Below are positions 8,011 to 13,003 of a stretch of 13,025 bases of DNA, one piece after another. This DNA is from Opacimonas sp964559075 (GTDB lineage Bacteria; Pseudomonadota; Gammaproteobacteria; Enterobacterales; Alteromonadaceae), in assembly GCA_964559075.1 (NCBI GenBank), contig CAZLGJ010000085.1, positions 1-13,025 on the forward strand, read 5' to 3'. The notes beneath the pieces were generated by a model, which was not told the origin of the DNA, did no database searches, and saw only the letters and a program-made list of their open reading frames with translations. The position numbers and the translations under genes are program-made. Each line of letters opens with the position of its first letter. The stretch's first letter is position 1.

Positions 8011-8940
8011 TATCGCGACAATCTCGTCTGCACACTGTAACCGACGAATATCTAAAAACAACGCCTCAGCTTCACGGTATTCGCGTTTGAGATAGCCTAG
8101 CCACTGTTTGATGCGATTGGGATAATAACGTCCTTTGTCACCATAGATTTCATACCCTGAATAGGTAATAAGTAATTCTTTGACCGCATCCCAACTCATC
8201 GGGGCATGGCCATGCGCGATCGTAGCGGCTAGATTAGGCAGTGATAGCGCGCCTCGTCCGAGCATGATATCAGCACACTCAGACACATCGCGACAGCGCT
8301 TGGCATCATCGGCATGCCAGATCTCACCGTTGGCAATAATGTGCAAATCGGGCACGACCGCTTGGATCTTGGGGATCCACTCCCAGTAGGCAGGTGGCTT
8401 GTAGCCGTCGGTTTTGGTGCGTGCATGGATCACCAAGGAGTCTGCTCCGGCCTCAGCAATGGCTTGTGCATTGGCAAAGGCGTTGTCCGTATTTTCGTAG
8501 CCAAGGCGAATTTTGGCGGTGACAGGATGCTCAGCAGGTACTGCATCGCGTACGGTTTTGACAATCTCATAGAGGGTGTCGGGATATTGCAAAAGCACGG
8601 CCCCACCCTTGGATTTGTTGACCGTTTTGGCAGGGCAACCAAAGTTTAGATCGACCCCATGCGAGCCTAGCTCGACGGCTTTTACTGCATTGGCGGCAAG
8701 CGCTTTGGGATGCTGGCCGAGAAGCTGGATTTTGACTGGTACCCCAGCAGGCGTAAACCCGTTGTTTTTTAATTCAGGACAAATGCGATAGAACACCTTA
8801 TCCGACATGGTAGTTTCGACCACGCGCAAAAATTCCGTCACGCACAAATCAAAGCCCCCAATCGTGGTAAGCATGTCGCGCATTAGCGCATCGACCACCC
8901 CTTCCATAGGGGCCAGAACGATCTTGGGTGATTGTGCCAT
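7999..8940 (-). CDS. dusC: tRNA-dihydrouridine(16) synthase DusC
   Basis: This 313-residue FMN enzyme reduces a uridine of tRNA to dihydrouridine with NADPH; the DusC branch acts on position 16. The N-terminus (VLAPMEGVVDALMR) is the FMN-binding start of the TIM barrel, VTEFLRVVE follows, and NFGCPAKTVNKSKGGA carries the catalytic cysteine, Cys102. VIHARTK and IANGEIW form the phosphate-binding side, GRGALSLPNL closes the barrel, and the C-terminal helical tRNA-binding domain includes RIKQWLGYLKREY. The length and the ITEF/VTEF region match DusC rather than DusA or DusB. Its promoter is recognisable just upstream. The stop lies within the 3' end of the transporter gene, a tail-to-tail overlap of 12 bp that leaves no room for a separate terminator. 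Confidence 0.93.
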   Translation of the reverse strand: MAQSPKIVLAPMEGVVDALMRDMLTTIGGFDLCVTEFLRVVETTMSDKVFYRICPELKNNGFTPAGVPVKIQLLGQHPKALAANAVKAVELGSHGVDLNFGCPAKTVNKSKGGAVLLQYPDTLYEIVKTVRDAVPAEHPVTAKIRLGYENTDNAFANAQAIAEAGADSLVIHARTKTDGYKPPAYWEWIPKIQAVVPDLHIIANGEIWHADDAKRCRDVSECADIMLGRGALSLPNLAATIAHGHAPMSWDAVKELLITYSGYEIYGDKGRYYPNRIKQWLGYLKREYREAEALFLDIRRLQCADEIVAILRR

Positions 8941-8973
8941 GAGTGAAAGTCAGCCTTTATCTAGAAGGCGCGG

Positions 8974-9002
8974 ATTATACCCAATCTAAGCAACACTGTC
9001 TA
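8974..9002 (-). promoter_or_regulatory. Sigma70 promoter of dusC
   Basis: On the minus strand the -35 is TAGACA (8997-9002), the spacer is 17 bases, and the -10 is TATAAT (8974-8979), i.e. 5/6 and 6/6 matches to consensus. The -35 lies in and just before the end of the upstream gene's coding region (stop at 8986-8988). The sequence after the -10 is CCGCGCC, a GC-rich discriminator of the kind found at promoters under stringent (ppGpp) control; that regulation is inference. Transcription would begin near 8967, leaving a leader of about 26 bases. Confidence 0.7.
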
Positions 9003-10155
9003 AACGCGCTTTCACTGCAGCAAAATGGGTATGCGCGTCCGCATCTACCGTGTACCAATGCCCTGGCAGTAAATAGGTCGATTGCATATAGCCCAAAAAT
9101 TTGGTTAATAAGTCTGGTGCTGGCGGTGTTTGCCAAAAACAGCCTAAGTGTTGATTGAGTAACTGCTGGCTATGACAGTGCTGAACAATACCGCTAATAT
9201 TAAAACACGCATCCCCGAGGGTCATCACCGGTGTGTTGAGTAACAGCGATTCGATGCCAACAGTGGAGTTTATCGTCACAACCCCAAGTGCTCCCTCGAT
9301 CAACGCTTGCGTGTTATTGCCATTGGCAAAATGCATGTGCGGGTGTTTATGGTATAATTCTCGATAAGACTGTGGCCAGCTCGGATGCTCTTTTAGGACA
9401 ATATGAAGCGGCTGTTCACGACTGCGATTGACGCTATCAAGCGCGGTGGCAAGTGCTGTATAAAAGTCCTCCATGCTTTTGAGCCAGGGCGAATGACAAA
9501 TAATCTGTGTGTCATTTGGCACCTGGAATGGCGCAAATAAATAGTTATCAGGTAACGCTTGGTTCTGTTCAGCGCTTGATTTGAATTTGTGGGGCTGACG
9601 CACACTTAACTGGGTTTGCAAAGACTCAGCTGGCATCGGTAACTGTTCGTAAAAGTCTTTATTTCTTGGCAAACTATTGAGCGCATTTACCCCTCGATTA
9701 TCTAATACTGTGGTTTGAGGTAATAGGCCGTTTTCAAACAAAAACACCGGGATATCTAAGGCGCGCGCCACCTCAACCGGGGTTTTGTTTGGCTGCTTCA
9801 TACCATTCCACAATATCACCCGCTGCGGCTGATGTTTTATAAAGTAAGTAAAATAATAACTCGCTCTCACTCGCTCACGATAACTGTAGTAAGTGCGCAA
9901 TAGATTGCGGACAAGACGAAATTGACTTAATTGTGGATGCCGCGCAAATTTGCGTGCCACATGTACACCGACTAAATCATTGATATTGAGGCGTTGGGTT
10001 AATCGCCAAGTGAATAAACGCGGAAACACCAAGCCTTTAATGACCTTAACGTGAGCAGATGCACCTAAAAAAGCCGCACACTTTTGGTAATAATCATAAT
10101 GCGATGAGCGGCGGGTGATAAACAAATATTCCATGGCACTAGTTGTAGGTTTCAT
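8986..10155 (-). CDS. Capsule polysaccharide biosynthesis protein, KpsS-like
   Basis: This 389-residue protein belongs to the Capsule_synth group (KpsS/KpsC, PF05159). E. coli KpsS, a beta-Kdo transferase starting the lipid-linked linker of group 2 capsules, has about the same length. Family-type blocks are FLFENGLLPQTTVLDNRGVN (139-158) followed by ALNSLPR, LKEHPSWPQSY (254-264, with the Lys-x-His-Pro motif) and TINSTVGIESLLLNTPV (294-310, with Ser297 and Glu302). There is no signal peptide or membrane helix, so it should be cytosolic. Unusually, no other capsule gene is in the window. Its stop is 45 bp before dusC, which has its own promoter. The start is uncertain: neither the ATG at 10155 nor the next at 10134 has a good ribosome binding site. 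The exact sugar and acceptor cannot be told. Confidence 0.8.
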   Translation of the reverse strand: MKPTTSAMEYLFITRRSSHYDYYQKCAAFLGASAHVKVIKGLVFPRLFTWRLTQRLNINDLVGVHVARKFARHPQLSQFRLVRNLLRTYYSYRERVRASYYFTYFIKHQPQRVILWNGMKQPNKTPVEVARALDIPVFLFENGLLPQTTVLDNRGVNALNSLPRNKDFYEQLPMPAESLQTQLSVRQPHKFKSSAEQNQALPDNYLFAPFQVPNDTQIICHSPWLKSMEDFYTALATALDSVNRSREQPLHIVLKEHPSWPQSYRELYHKHPHMHFANGNNTQALIEGALGVVTINSTVGIESLLLNTPVMTLGDACFNISGIVQHCHSQQLLNQHLGCFWQTPPAPDLLTKFLGYMQSTYLLPGHWYTVDADAHTHFAAVKARLDSVA

Positions 10156-10199
10156 TTTGATAAAATACTTTAATACTAAAAGAACTTTATGAAACTAGG

Positions 10200-10233
10200 A
10201 TGACAAGTGGTATTTGCATGATCACCTTGTCAT
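10200..10233. repeat. Inverted repeat just behind the relE stop
   Basis: ATGACAAG (10200-10207) and CTTGTCAT (10226-10233) form a perfect 8-bp stem with an 18-base loop, ending one base from the stop codon of the toxin gene. It is followed by ATTTTAT on the plus strand but has no T-run on the minus strand, so as a terminator for the toxin operon it is weak. It may instead be an RNA-stabilising hairpin or a protein site for the capsule-type gene to its left. Confidence 0.4.
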
Positions 10234-10234
10234 T

Positions 10235-10522
10235 TTATATCCGCTTGATTGCTGATTTATAGACACTGTTTCGATCCCGTTTACCGACAGCAACAACTGA
10301 TACGATTAGTTGATGGTCTCGAACTTGATACACAAGCCTGTAGCCAGCAGAGCGTAATTTTATTTTATAACAGTTTTCCAATCCACTTACACGGCATGAC
10401 TCAACCCGTGGGTTTAATAGTCGTTCTACTAGCTTTTTCTTAAATTGTGATTTGATCGTCGAGTCTAGTTTACGCCACTCTTTCTCAGCATCCCGTTTAA
10501 ACACGAGCCTATAAGTCGTCAA
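10235..10522 (-). CDS. relE: RelE-type mRNA interferase toxin
   Basis: This 95-residue toxin closely resembles E. coli RelE, which cuts mRNA in the ribosomal A site. EWRKLDSTIKSQFKKKLVERL and CYKIKLRSAGYRLVYQV are the family's helix and catalytic-sheet blocks; the basic catalytic residues appear at Lys53, Lys55, Arg62 and Arg82, with Tyr88 near the end, so the enzyme should be active. The frame begins with TTG at 10522, inside the antitoxin gene (14-bp overlap). The TTG is supported by AGAGG six bases upstream. A weak start codon would keep toxin synthesis below that of the antitoxin. The pair is read from the antitoxin promoter. Confidence 0.93.
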   Translation of the reverse strand: MTTYRLVFKRDAEKEWRKLDSTIKSQFKKKLVERLLNPRVESCRVSGLENCYKIKLRSAGYRLVYQVRDHQLIVSVVAVGKRDRNSVYKSAIKRI

Positions 10523-10763
10523 GGCTAACCTCTATTTCTTCTTGCTCCATCCGTTCTCTAACAAGAGCAGCTAGCTCAATATCTTCAAGTTTATCCAGGA
10601 TGGCTTCGTATGCTTCAGCAGGTATACAATAGAATGCCGGCTTATTTCTATTTAGCACAGCAACAGGAAAACCTTCAGCTTGTTCAACTACGGCCATTGG
10701 ATTTTTTTTCAGTTCAGAAATACTGGTTGTGCTCTCTGCGAGTATCGACTGTATGTATTGCAT
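10509..10763 (-). CDS. Phd/YefM-type antitoxin with RelB-like C-terminus
   Basis: This 84-residue antitoxin neutralises the downstream RelE toxin and should repress its own operon. The N-terminal part (SISELKKNPMAVVEQAEGFPVAVLNRNKPAFYCIPAEAYE) is the Phd/YefM DNA-binding fold (PF02604). The C-terminal part (ELAALVRERM and VSLDDL) resembles the toxin-binding tail of E. coli RelB (ELVEIVKERL, VTLDEL). It therefore combines a Phd-type head with a RelB-type tail, a known but mixed arrangement. The ATG is preceded by GGGA at about the right distance. Its stop overlaps the toxin start. An inverted repeat and a good promoter lie immediately upstream. Confidence 0.9.
   Translation of the reverse strand: MQYIQSILAESTTSISELKKNPMAVVEQAEGFPVAVLNRNKPAFYCIPAEAYEAILDKLEDIELAALVRERMEQEEIEVSLDDL
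10529..10533 (-). promoter_or_regulatory. Ribosome binding site for the TTG start of relE
   Basis: AGAGG on the minus strand within the antitoxin gene, six bases before TTG at 10522. It decides the toxin start: the TTG-initiated protein also matches the expected RelE N-terminal length. Confidence 0.7.
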
Positions 10764-10772
10764 ATGTATCCC

Positions 10773-10799
10773 GATTGATTTGATTCACTTAAATCAATC
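10773..10799. promoter_or_regulatory. Operator palindrome of the toxin-antitoxin operon
   Basis: GATTGATTT (10773-10781) and AAATCAATC (10791-10799) are perfect 9-base inverted arms around a 9-base centre. The element overlaps the last three bases of the -10 and covers the predicted start site, as expected for autorepression by the antitoxin or antitoxin-toxin complex. It ends ten bases before the antitoxin ATG. Confidence 0.75.
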
Positions 10800-10825
10800 A
10801 TAGAGCACACCTCAAAAATGGTCAA
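10797..10825 (-). promoter_or_regulatory. Sigma70 promoter of the toxin-antitoxin operon
   Basis: Minus strand: -35 TTGACC (10820-10825), 17-base spacer, -10 TATGAT (10797-10802). Both hexamers match consensus at 5 of 6 positions. Transcription should start near 10790 inside the palindrome. Confidence 0.75.
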
Positions 10826-10826
10826 T

Positions 10827-10851
10827 TAAAAGACTCTAAACAGGTCTTTTA
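10827..10851. terminator. Weak intrinsic terminator between the regulator pair and the toxin-antitoxin operon
   Basis: TAAAAGAC (10827-10834) and GTCTTTTA (10844-10851) form an 8-bp stem with a 9-base loop. The arms themselves supply short A and T runs, so it could end transcripts from either side. It lies 13 bases behind the stop of the unknown gene at 10865, the likely gene it serves. The stem is low in G+C, so strength is doubtful. Confidence 0.45.
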
Positions 10852-10864
10852 TCTAGTTTTAAGC

Positions 10865-11344
10865 TTAACGTGCTTCATTTAGTATAAACCCGTCATGGCG
10901 AACTCTTGCATCTAACGTTTGACGCAGCATTGAAAAATCGATGTCATCAATTGAGCATTTGAATGACGAGACATTGATGATGATATTACCCGGATTAAAC
11001 AAGGTAGTATAAGTATTTGTGAATGTTGGCGTATCATTGGCGCCGCGCTCAAAAACCAAGTAATTAACAACCGATTCCGCTGGTCCGTAAAGCATGATAT
11101 AAGTGGCAATTGCCTTGGCAATGACCTCACAGTTCGCAACACAGACTCCAAATGCAATCTGGGCGTTATCCACAAATCGTTTAAAAGCGCTGTTTTTTAG
11201 TAAAAAACCATAAGGCGTATTTTTAGTGTCATCAAAGGTAATGATGTATTCGGCGGACAGGTCTGCATCCAGTTGATAAATTTCAACCTTCAATTTTTTT
11301 CCTAAAAGGGAAATAAAATAGCCAAAGTTTGAGCTTTTCTTCAT
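10865..11344 (-). CDS. Unknown protein downstream of the AraC-type gene
   Basis: I do not recognise this 159-residue protein. It has a basic start (MKKSSNFGYFISLLGKKLKVEIYQ), no clear signal peptide or membrane helix, alternating strand-like and helical stretches (for example AFGVCVANCEVIAKAIATYIMLYG) and three cysteines. It looks like a small soluble alpha/beta protein. I chose the ATG ending at 11344, which leaves 17 bases after the stop of the AraC-type gene; a GTG at 11404 would add 20 residues and overlap that gene by 43 bases. Neither start has a good ribosome binding site, so it may be translated by coupling. The tight spacing says the two genes are one transcription unit. It may be a partner or sensor for the regulator, which is inference. 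Confidence 0.6.
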   Translation of the reverse strand: MKKSSNFGYFISLLGKKLKVEIYQLDADLSAEYIITFDDTKNTPYGFLLKNSAFKRFVDNAQIAFGVCVANCEVIAKAIATYIMLYGPAESVVNYLVFERGANDTPTFTNTYTTLFNPGNIIINVSSFKCSIDDIDFSMLRQTLDARVRHDGFILNEAR

Positions 11345-11361
11345 GCCTGACACGCTCAAGG

Positions 11362-11829
11362 TCACTTTTTGTCGAGCATTTGGTAAAAGTTTTTTGGCGA
11401 GCACCCAAAACGATATTTAAAGGCTCTAGAAAAATGCGCAATGTCAGCAAATGCAAGCATGTCTGCAATCTCAGTGACGCTAAACAAACCGCTCAGAACT
11501 AACTGACGACCTACTAGTAGTCTCTCTTCTCTTAACCACCCGAACACAGAACATTGATATATTTGCAAAAATGAACGCGTTAAGCGCTCTTCATTTGTGT
11601 TCAGTTGGTTAAGCAGATCATCCATAGTCGGTATGACAGAATGGTCAGTTTTCATAATTTTTACAGCTGACTTAACTAACAAATAGTCAAACTTCGAAAA
11701 GAATTGCGGTTCTGGTAATCTTTGCTGCAACTTGCAGCAAGTTTGAATCACTTGTTCTTTAACTACTAGAGATGTATCACCCTTCTCTGTAACTTGTGTG
11801 TTTTTTGGGTCTTTAAATTTTGCCTGCAT
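11362..11829 (-). CDS. AraC-family DNA-binding protein lacking a usual sensor domain
   Basis: This 155-residue protein carries an AraC/XylS-type double helix-turn-helix domain over about residues 57-152. The first HTH is at about 68-95 (MDDLLNQLNTNEERLTRSF), a linker WLREERLLVGRQLVL follows, and the second HTH with the family signature is at 117-147 (SVTEIADML, FADIAHFSRAFKYRFGCSP). The C-terminus is complete. The N-terminal part is only about 55 residues with no recognisable ligand domain, while typical AraC or PchR-like regulators have around 150-200 residues there. An in-frame TAA lies six codons before the ATG (11829), so no extension is possible. It resembles SoxS/MarA in being almost DNA-binding only. 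It may control the nearby bacteriocin locus; that is inference. Confidence 0.82.
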   Translation of the reverse strand: MQAKFKDPKNTQVTEKGDTSLVVKEQVIQTCCKLQQRLPEPQFFSKFDYLLVKSAVKIMKTDHSVIPTMDDLLNQLNTNEERLTRSFLQIYQCSVFGWLREERLLVGRQLVLSGLFSVTEIADMLAFADIAHFSRAFKYRFGCSPKNFYQMLDKK

Positions 11830-11959
11830 AACCAGTCTCAGAAGTTAGCTTAACTAAAAATACTAACACTCAGAGTCGAATTACTTTTTGTATCTAAACC
11901 TATATTTTTGAAACTTACAGGAAGGGAGCGCGACCAACATCGAGTAGATAAAATTAACC

Positions 11960-11972
11960 TGCCCTATTGGCA
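11960..11972. promoter_or_regulatory. TGCC-N5-GGCA palindrome, copy 1
   Basis: TGCC-ctatt-GGCA, about 130 bp upstream of the AraC-type gene start. It has the same arms and spacer length as the copies at 12115 and 12824, but no promoter hexamers at the matching distance. Confidence 0.5.
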
Positions 11973-11973
11973 A

Positions 11974-12014
11974 GCAAAGAGAGAACGCTAATCTTAATCG
12001 TTCTTATGGTTTGC
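11974..12014. repeat. Interrupted hairpin next to palindrome copy 1
   Basis: Outer arms GCAAA (11974-11978) and TTTGC (12010-12014), inner arms AGAACG (11982-11987) and CGTTCT (11999-12004), with an 11-base loop and short unpaired stretches between the stems. No T-run follows on either strand, so it is not an ordinary terminator. On the minus strand it would be in the leader of a transcript started at about 12123. Confidence 0.4.
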
Positions 12015-12114
12015 AAAGGTCAACACAAAGGCTCAGCAGGGGAAATCATAATAATATCAATAAAATACAAAATACCACTTAAAAAGCCACTAAACAACAC
12101 TGATAGAAAAAATG

Positions 12115-12127
12115 TGCCGATTTGGCA
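12115..12127. promoter_or_regulatory. TGCC-N5-GGCA palindrome, copy 2, at a predicted start site
   Basis: TGCC-gattt-GGCA, lying two bases downstream of the -10 of the minus-strand promoter at 12130-12158 and so across its expected start of transcription. The adjoining bases GGCAAT..TATC (12124-12135) are shared with copy 3 at 12824-12836. Confidence 0.55.
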
Positions 12128-12129
12128 AT

Positions 12130-12158
12130 ATTATCATGAGTAGAGTTCACTTTGTCAT
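12130..12158 (-). promoter_or_regulatory. Sigma70 promoter in the non-coding gap
   Basis: Minus strand: -35 ATGACA (12153-12158), 17-base spacer, -10 GATAAT (12130-12135), each 5/6 to consensus. Transcription would start near 12123 and run left toward the AraC-type gene at 11829, giving a leader of about 290 bases or a separate small RNA. Confidence 0.6.
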
Positions 12159-12385
12159 AAAAATACATGAACTACCCTTCATTAAAATTTAGGCGCAAAA
12201 TTCCACTTTCACAAGAACACAGCTCACTTTTTTTGATGCCTGCCGAGAGCTGGTGTTTATTATTTATACTTTAACCGGCATACTTCTTTCAGAAAAGAAC
12301 TAAAAGCCTTTGAGGATTAGACAAACGTCCCTGTTTTTTATAAAAGAGCATTTAAGTTTAGCGACAAACGCCCTAAATACCATAA

Positions 12386-12577
12386 TTATTCTGTGCCATG
12401 CTTAAGCAATGCTTTTTTTCGCAACGAGTAAAACACAGCCAAGCATAACGCCTGTAATAGCAATAACCCGCCAAGCAATGAATATGACAGAAGCTGCTGA
12501 TAACTCAAATACGCAACGAGCAAAATACTACAGGCAAGTACAATCTTGATAAACCATAACCATGACGAGATAGTCAT
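12386..12577 (-). CDS. Two-helix membrane protein, putative bacteriocin immunity protein
   Basis: This 63-residue protein has two hydrophobic helices (about 5-26 and 31-52) and a basic tail (RKKALLKHG), so it should sit in the inner membrane. It has no recognised family. Its ATG overlaps the TAA of the double-glycine peptide gene by one base (TAATG), the hallmark of translational coupling and the usual position of an immunity gene. Small immunity proteins with two or three helices are common for class II microcins and bacteriocins. A GTG at 12592 would add five residues, but the coupled ATG is preferred. Immunity is inferred from position, size and topology only. A weak bulged hairpin follows at 12357-12377. 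Confidence 0.7.
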   Translation of the reverse strand: MTISSWLWFIKIVLACSILLVAYLSYQQLLSYSLLGGLLLLQALCLAVFYSLRKKALLKHGTE

Positions 12578-12801
12578 TATTTCACGCTGCACACATAAGC
12601 ACTTAAACCCGCCCCGATTGGCGTAGATAAAGGCATGACTAAACCTGCCAGCGCTGCCACGCCGGAAATAACAATACAGTCTTTTAACGCCTGATTAGGA
12701 GCGCCGTAAAGCGCGGTTCGTTGAGCAGTTAAGCGCTGGCGAGCGCCTCGGTTACTACCACCACTGACTTCCATATACTGCATTTCTGATAGTGTTTTCA
12801 T
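12577..12801 (-). CDS. Double-glycine leader peptide, putative class II microcin/bacteriocin precursor
   Basis: This is a 74-residue precursor. Residues 1-15 (MKTLSEMQYMEVSGG) have the leader form cut after GG by peptidase C39 ABC exporters: a short helix with hydrophobic Leu4, Met7, Met10 and Val12 at the expected positions before Gly14-Gly15. The predicted mature peptide has 59 residues: a basic, Arg-rich start (SNRGARQRLTAQR) and a hydrophobic Gly/Ala-rich second half (VISGVAALAGLVMPL) suited to membrane insertion. Two cysteines, Cys42 and Cys71, could form one disulfide enclosing that half. The ATG has GGAG seven bases upstream (12809-12812). The partner membrane gene follows with a TAATG overlap. 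No exporter is visible in the window. I know no named bacteriocin with this sequence. Confidence 0.78.
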   Translation of the reverse strand: MKTLSEMQYMEVSGGSNRGARQRLTAQRTALYGAPNQALKDCIVISGVAALAGLVMPLSTPIGAGLSAYVCSVK

Positions 12802-12823
12802 TTTTTATCTCCACAATAATTTT

Positions 12824-12836
12824 TGCCCGATTGGCA
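12824..12836. promoter_or_regulatory. TGCC-N5-GGCA palindrome, copy 3, before the bacteriocin gene
   Basis: TGCC-cgatt-GGCA, extended by a further matching pair to TTGCC/GGCAA. It ends 22 bases before the peptide start codon, close to the ribosome binding site. On the minus strand TAAGAT (12842-12847) is a possible -10, but no good -35 is present, so the promoter may need an activator. Confidence 0.55.
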
Positions 12837-12970
12837 ATGCTATCTTATGCATTTATTGAAAGGGATATAACTGAGCAATGGTACAGTTTTGTGATGATTT
12901 GTTGAAATAGTGGATGATTTAATGCGAAGAAATCAAATGTGGGGTTCTCATGTCCTTTACGAGAGATATA

Positions 12971-13003
12971 AAAAAACCGCTACATAAGGTAGCGGTTTTT
13001 TTT
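12971..13003. terminator. Strong bidirectional intrinsic terminator
   Basis: CCGCTAC (12977-12983) and GTAGCGG (12989-12995) form a GC-rich 7-bp stem with a 5-base loop, flanked by six A and eight T, so it works in both directions. It separates the peptide locus from whatever lies to the right of the window. Between it and the peptide gene (12837-12970) I see no gene. A second small stem, ATCCC/GGGAT around GTAG, lies at 13011-13024. Confidence 0.9.

Larger units (their letters stand above)
11830..12385. other. AT-rich non-coding gap of 556 bp with regulatory-looking elements
   Basis: No frame on either strand shows a convincing gene. The longest candidates (45 codons from 12006 and 35 codons from 12167, plus strand) lack a ribosome binding site and recognisable protein character. 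The stretch holds two copies of the TGCC-N5-GGCA palindrome, a good minus-strand promoter at 12130-12158, an interrupted hairpin at 11974-12014, a weak bulged hairpin at 12357-12377 behind the immunity-type gene, and a repeated octamer GACAAACG (12320-12327 and 12363-12370). It could be the leader and control region of the AraC-type gene or the remains of deleted genes. Confidence 0.6.

Noticed and set aside
8314..8649. 111-codon plus-strand frame inside dusC
   Set aside because: Antisense shadow of a well-conserved enzyme gene; no ribosome binding site or domain.
11345..11404. AraC-type gene and the next gene as one frameshifted gene
   Set aside because: The AraC domain ends with its normal signature and a short tail before its stop, and the second protein does not continue that fold, so two genes are more likely.
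12006..12143. 45-codon plus-strand frame in the non-coding gap
   Set aside because: No ribosome binding site, low-complexity Lys/Ile content and it runs through palindrome copy 2; most likely chance.
12167..12274. 35-codon plus-strand frame in the non-coding gap
   Set aside because: No ribosome binding site and no recognisable leader or domain.
12320..12370. Direct repeat GACAAACG with a 43-base period
   Set aside because: Only two copies of eight bases; no third unit, so neither a CRISPR array nor a clear regulatory array.
12613..12626. Possible fourth palindrome, CGCC...GGCG, inside the bacteriocin gene
   Set aside because: The spacer is six rather than five, the outer bases differ, and it lies in coding sequence for a Gly-rich segment.
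12824..12852. Sigma54 promoter reading of the TTGGCA-containing palindrome
   Set aside because: The required GC at the -12 position is absent at the correct spacing from GG.
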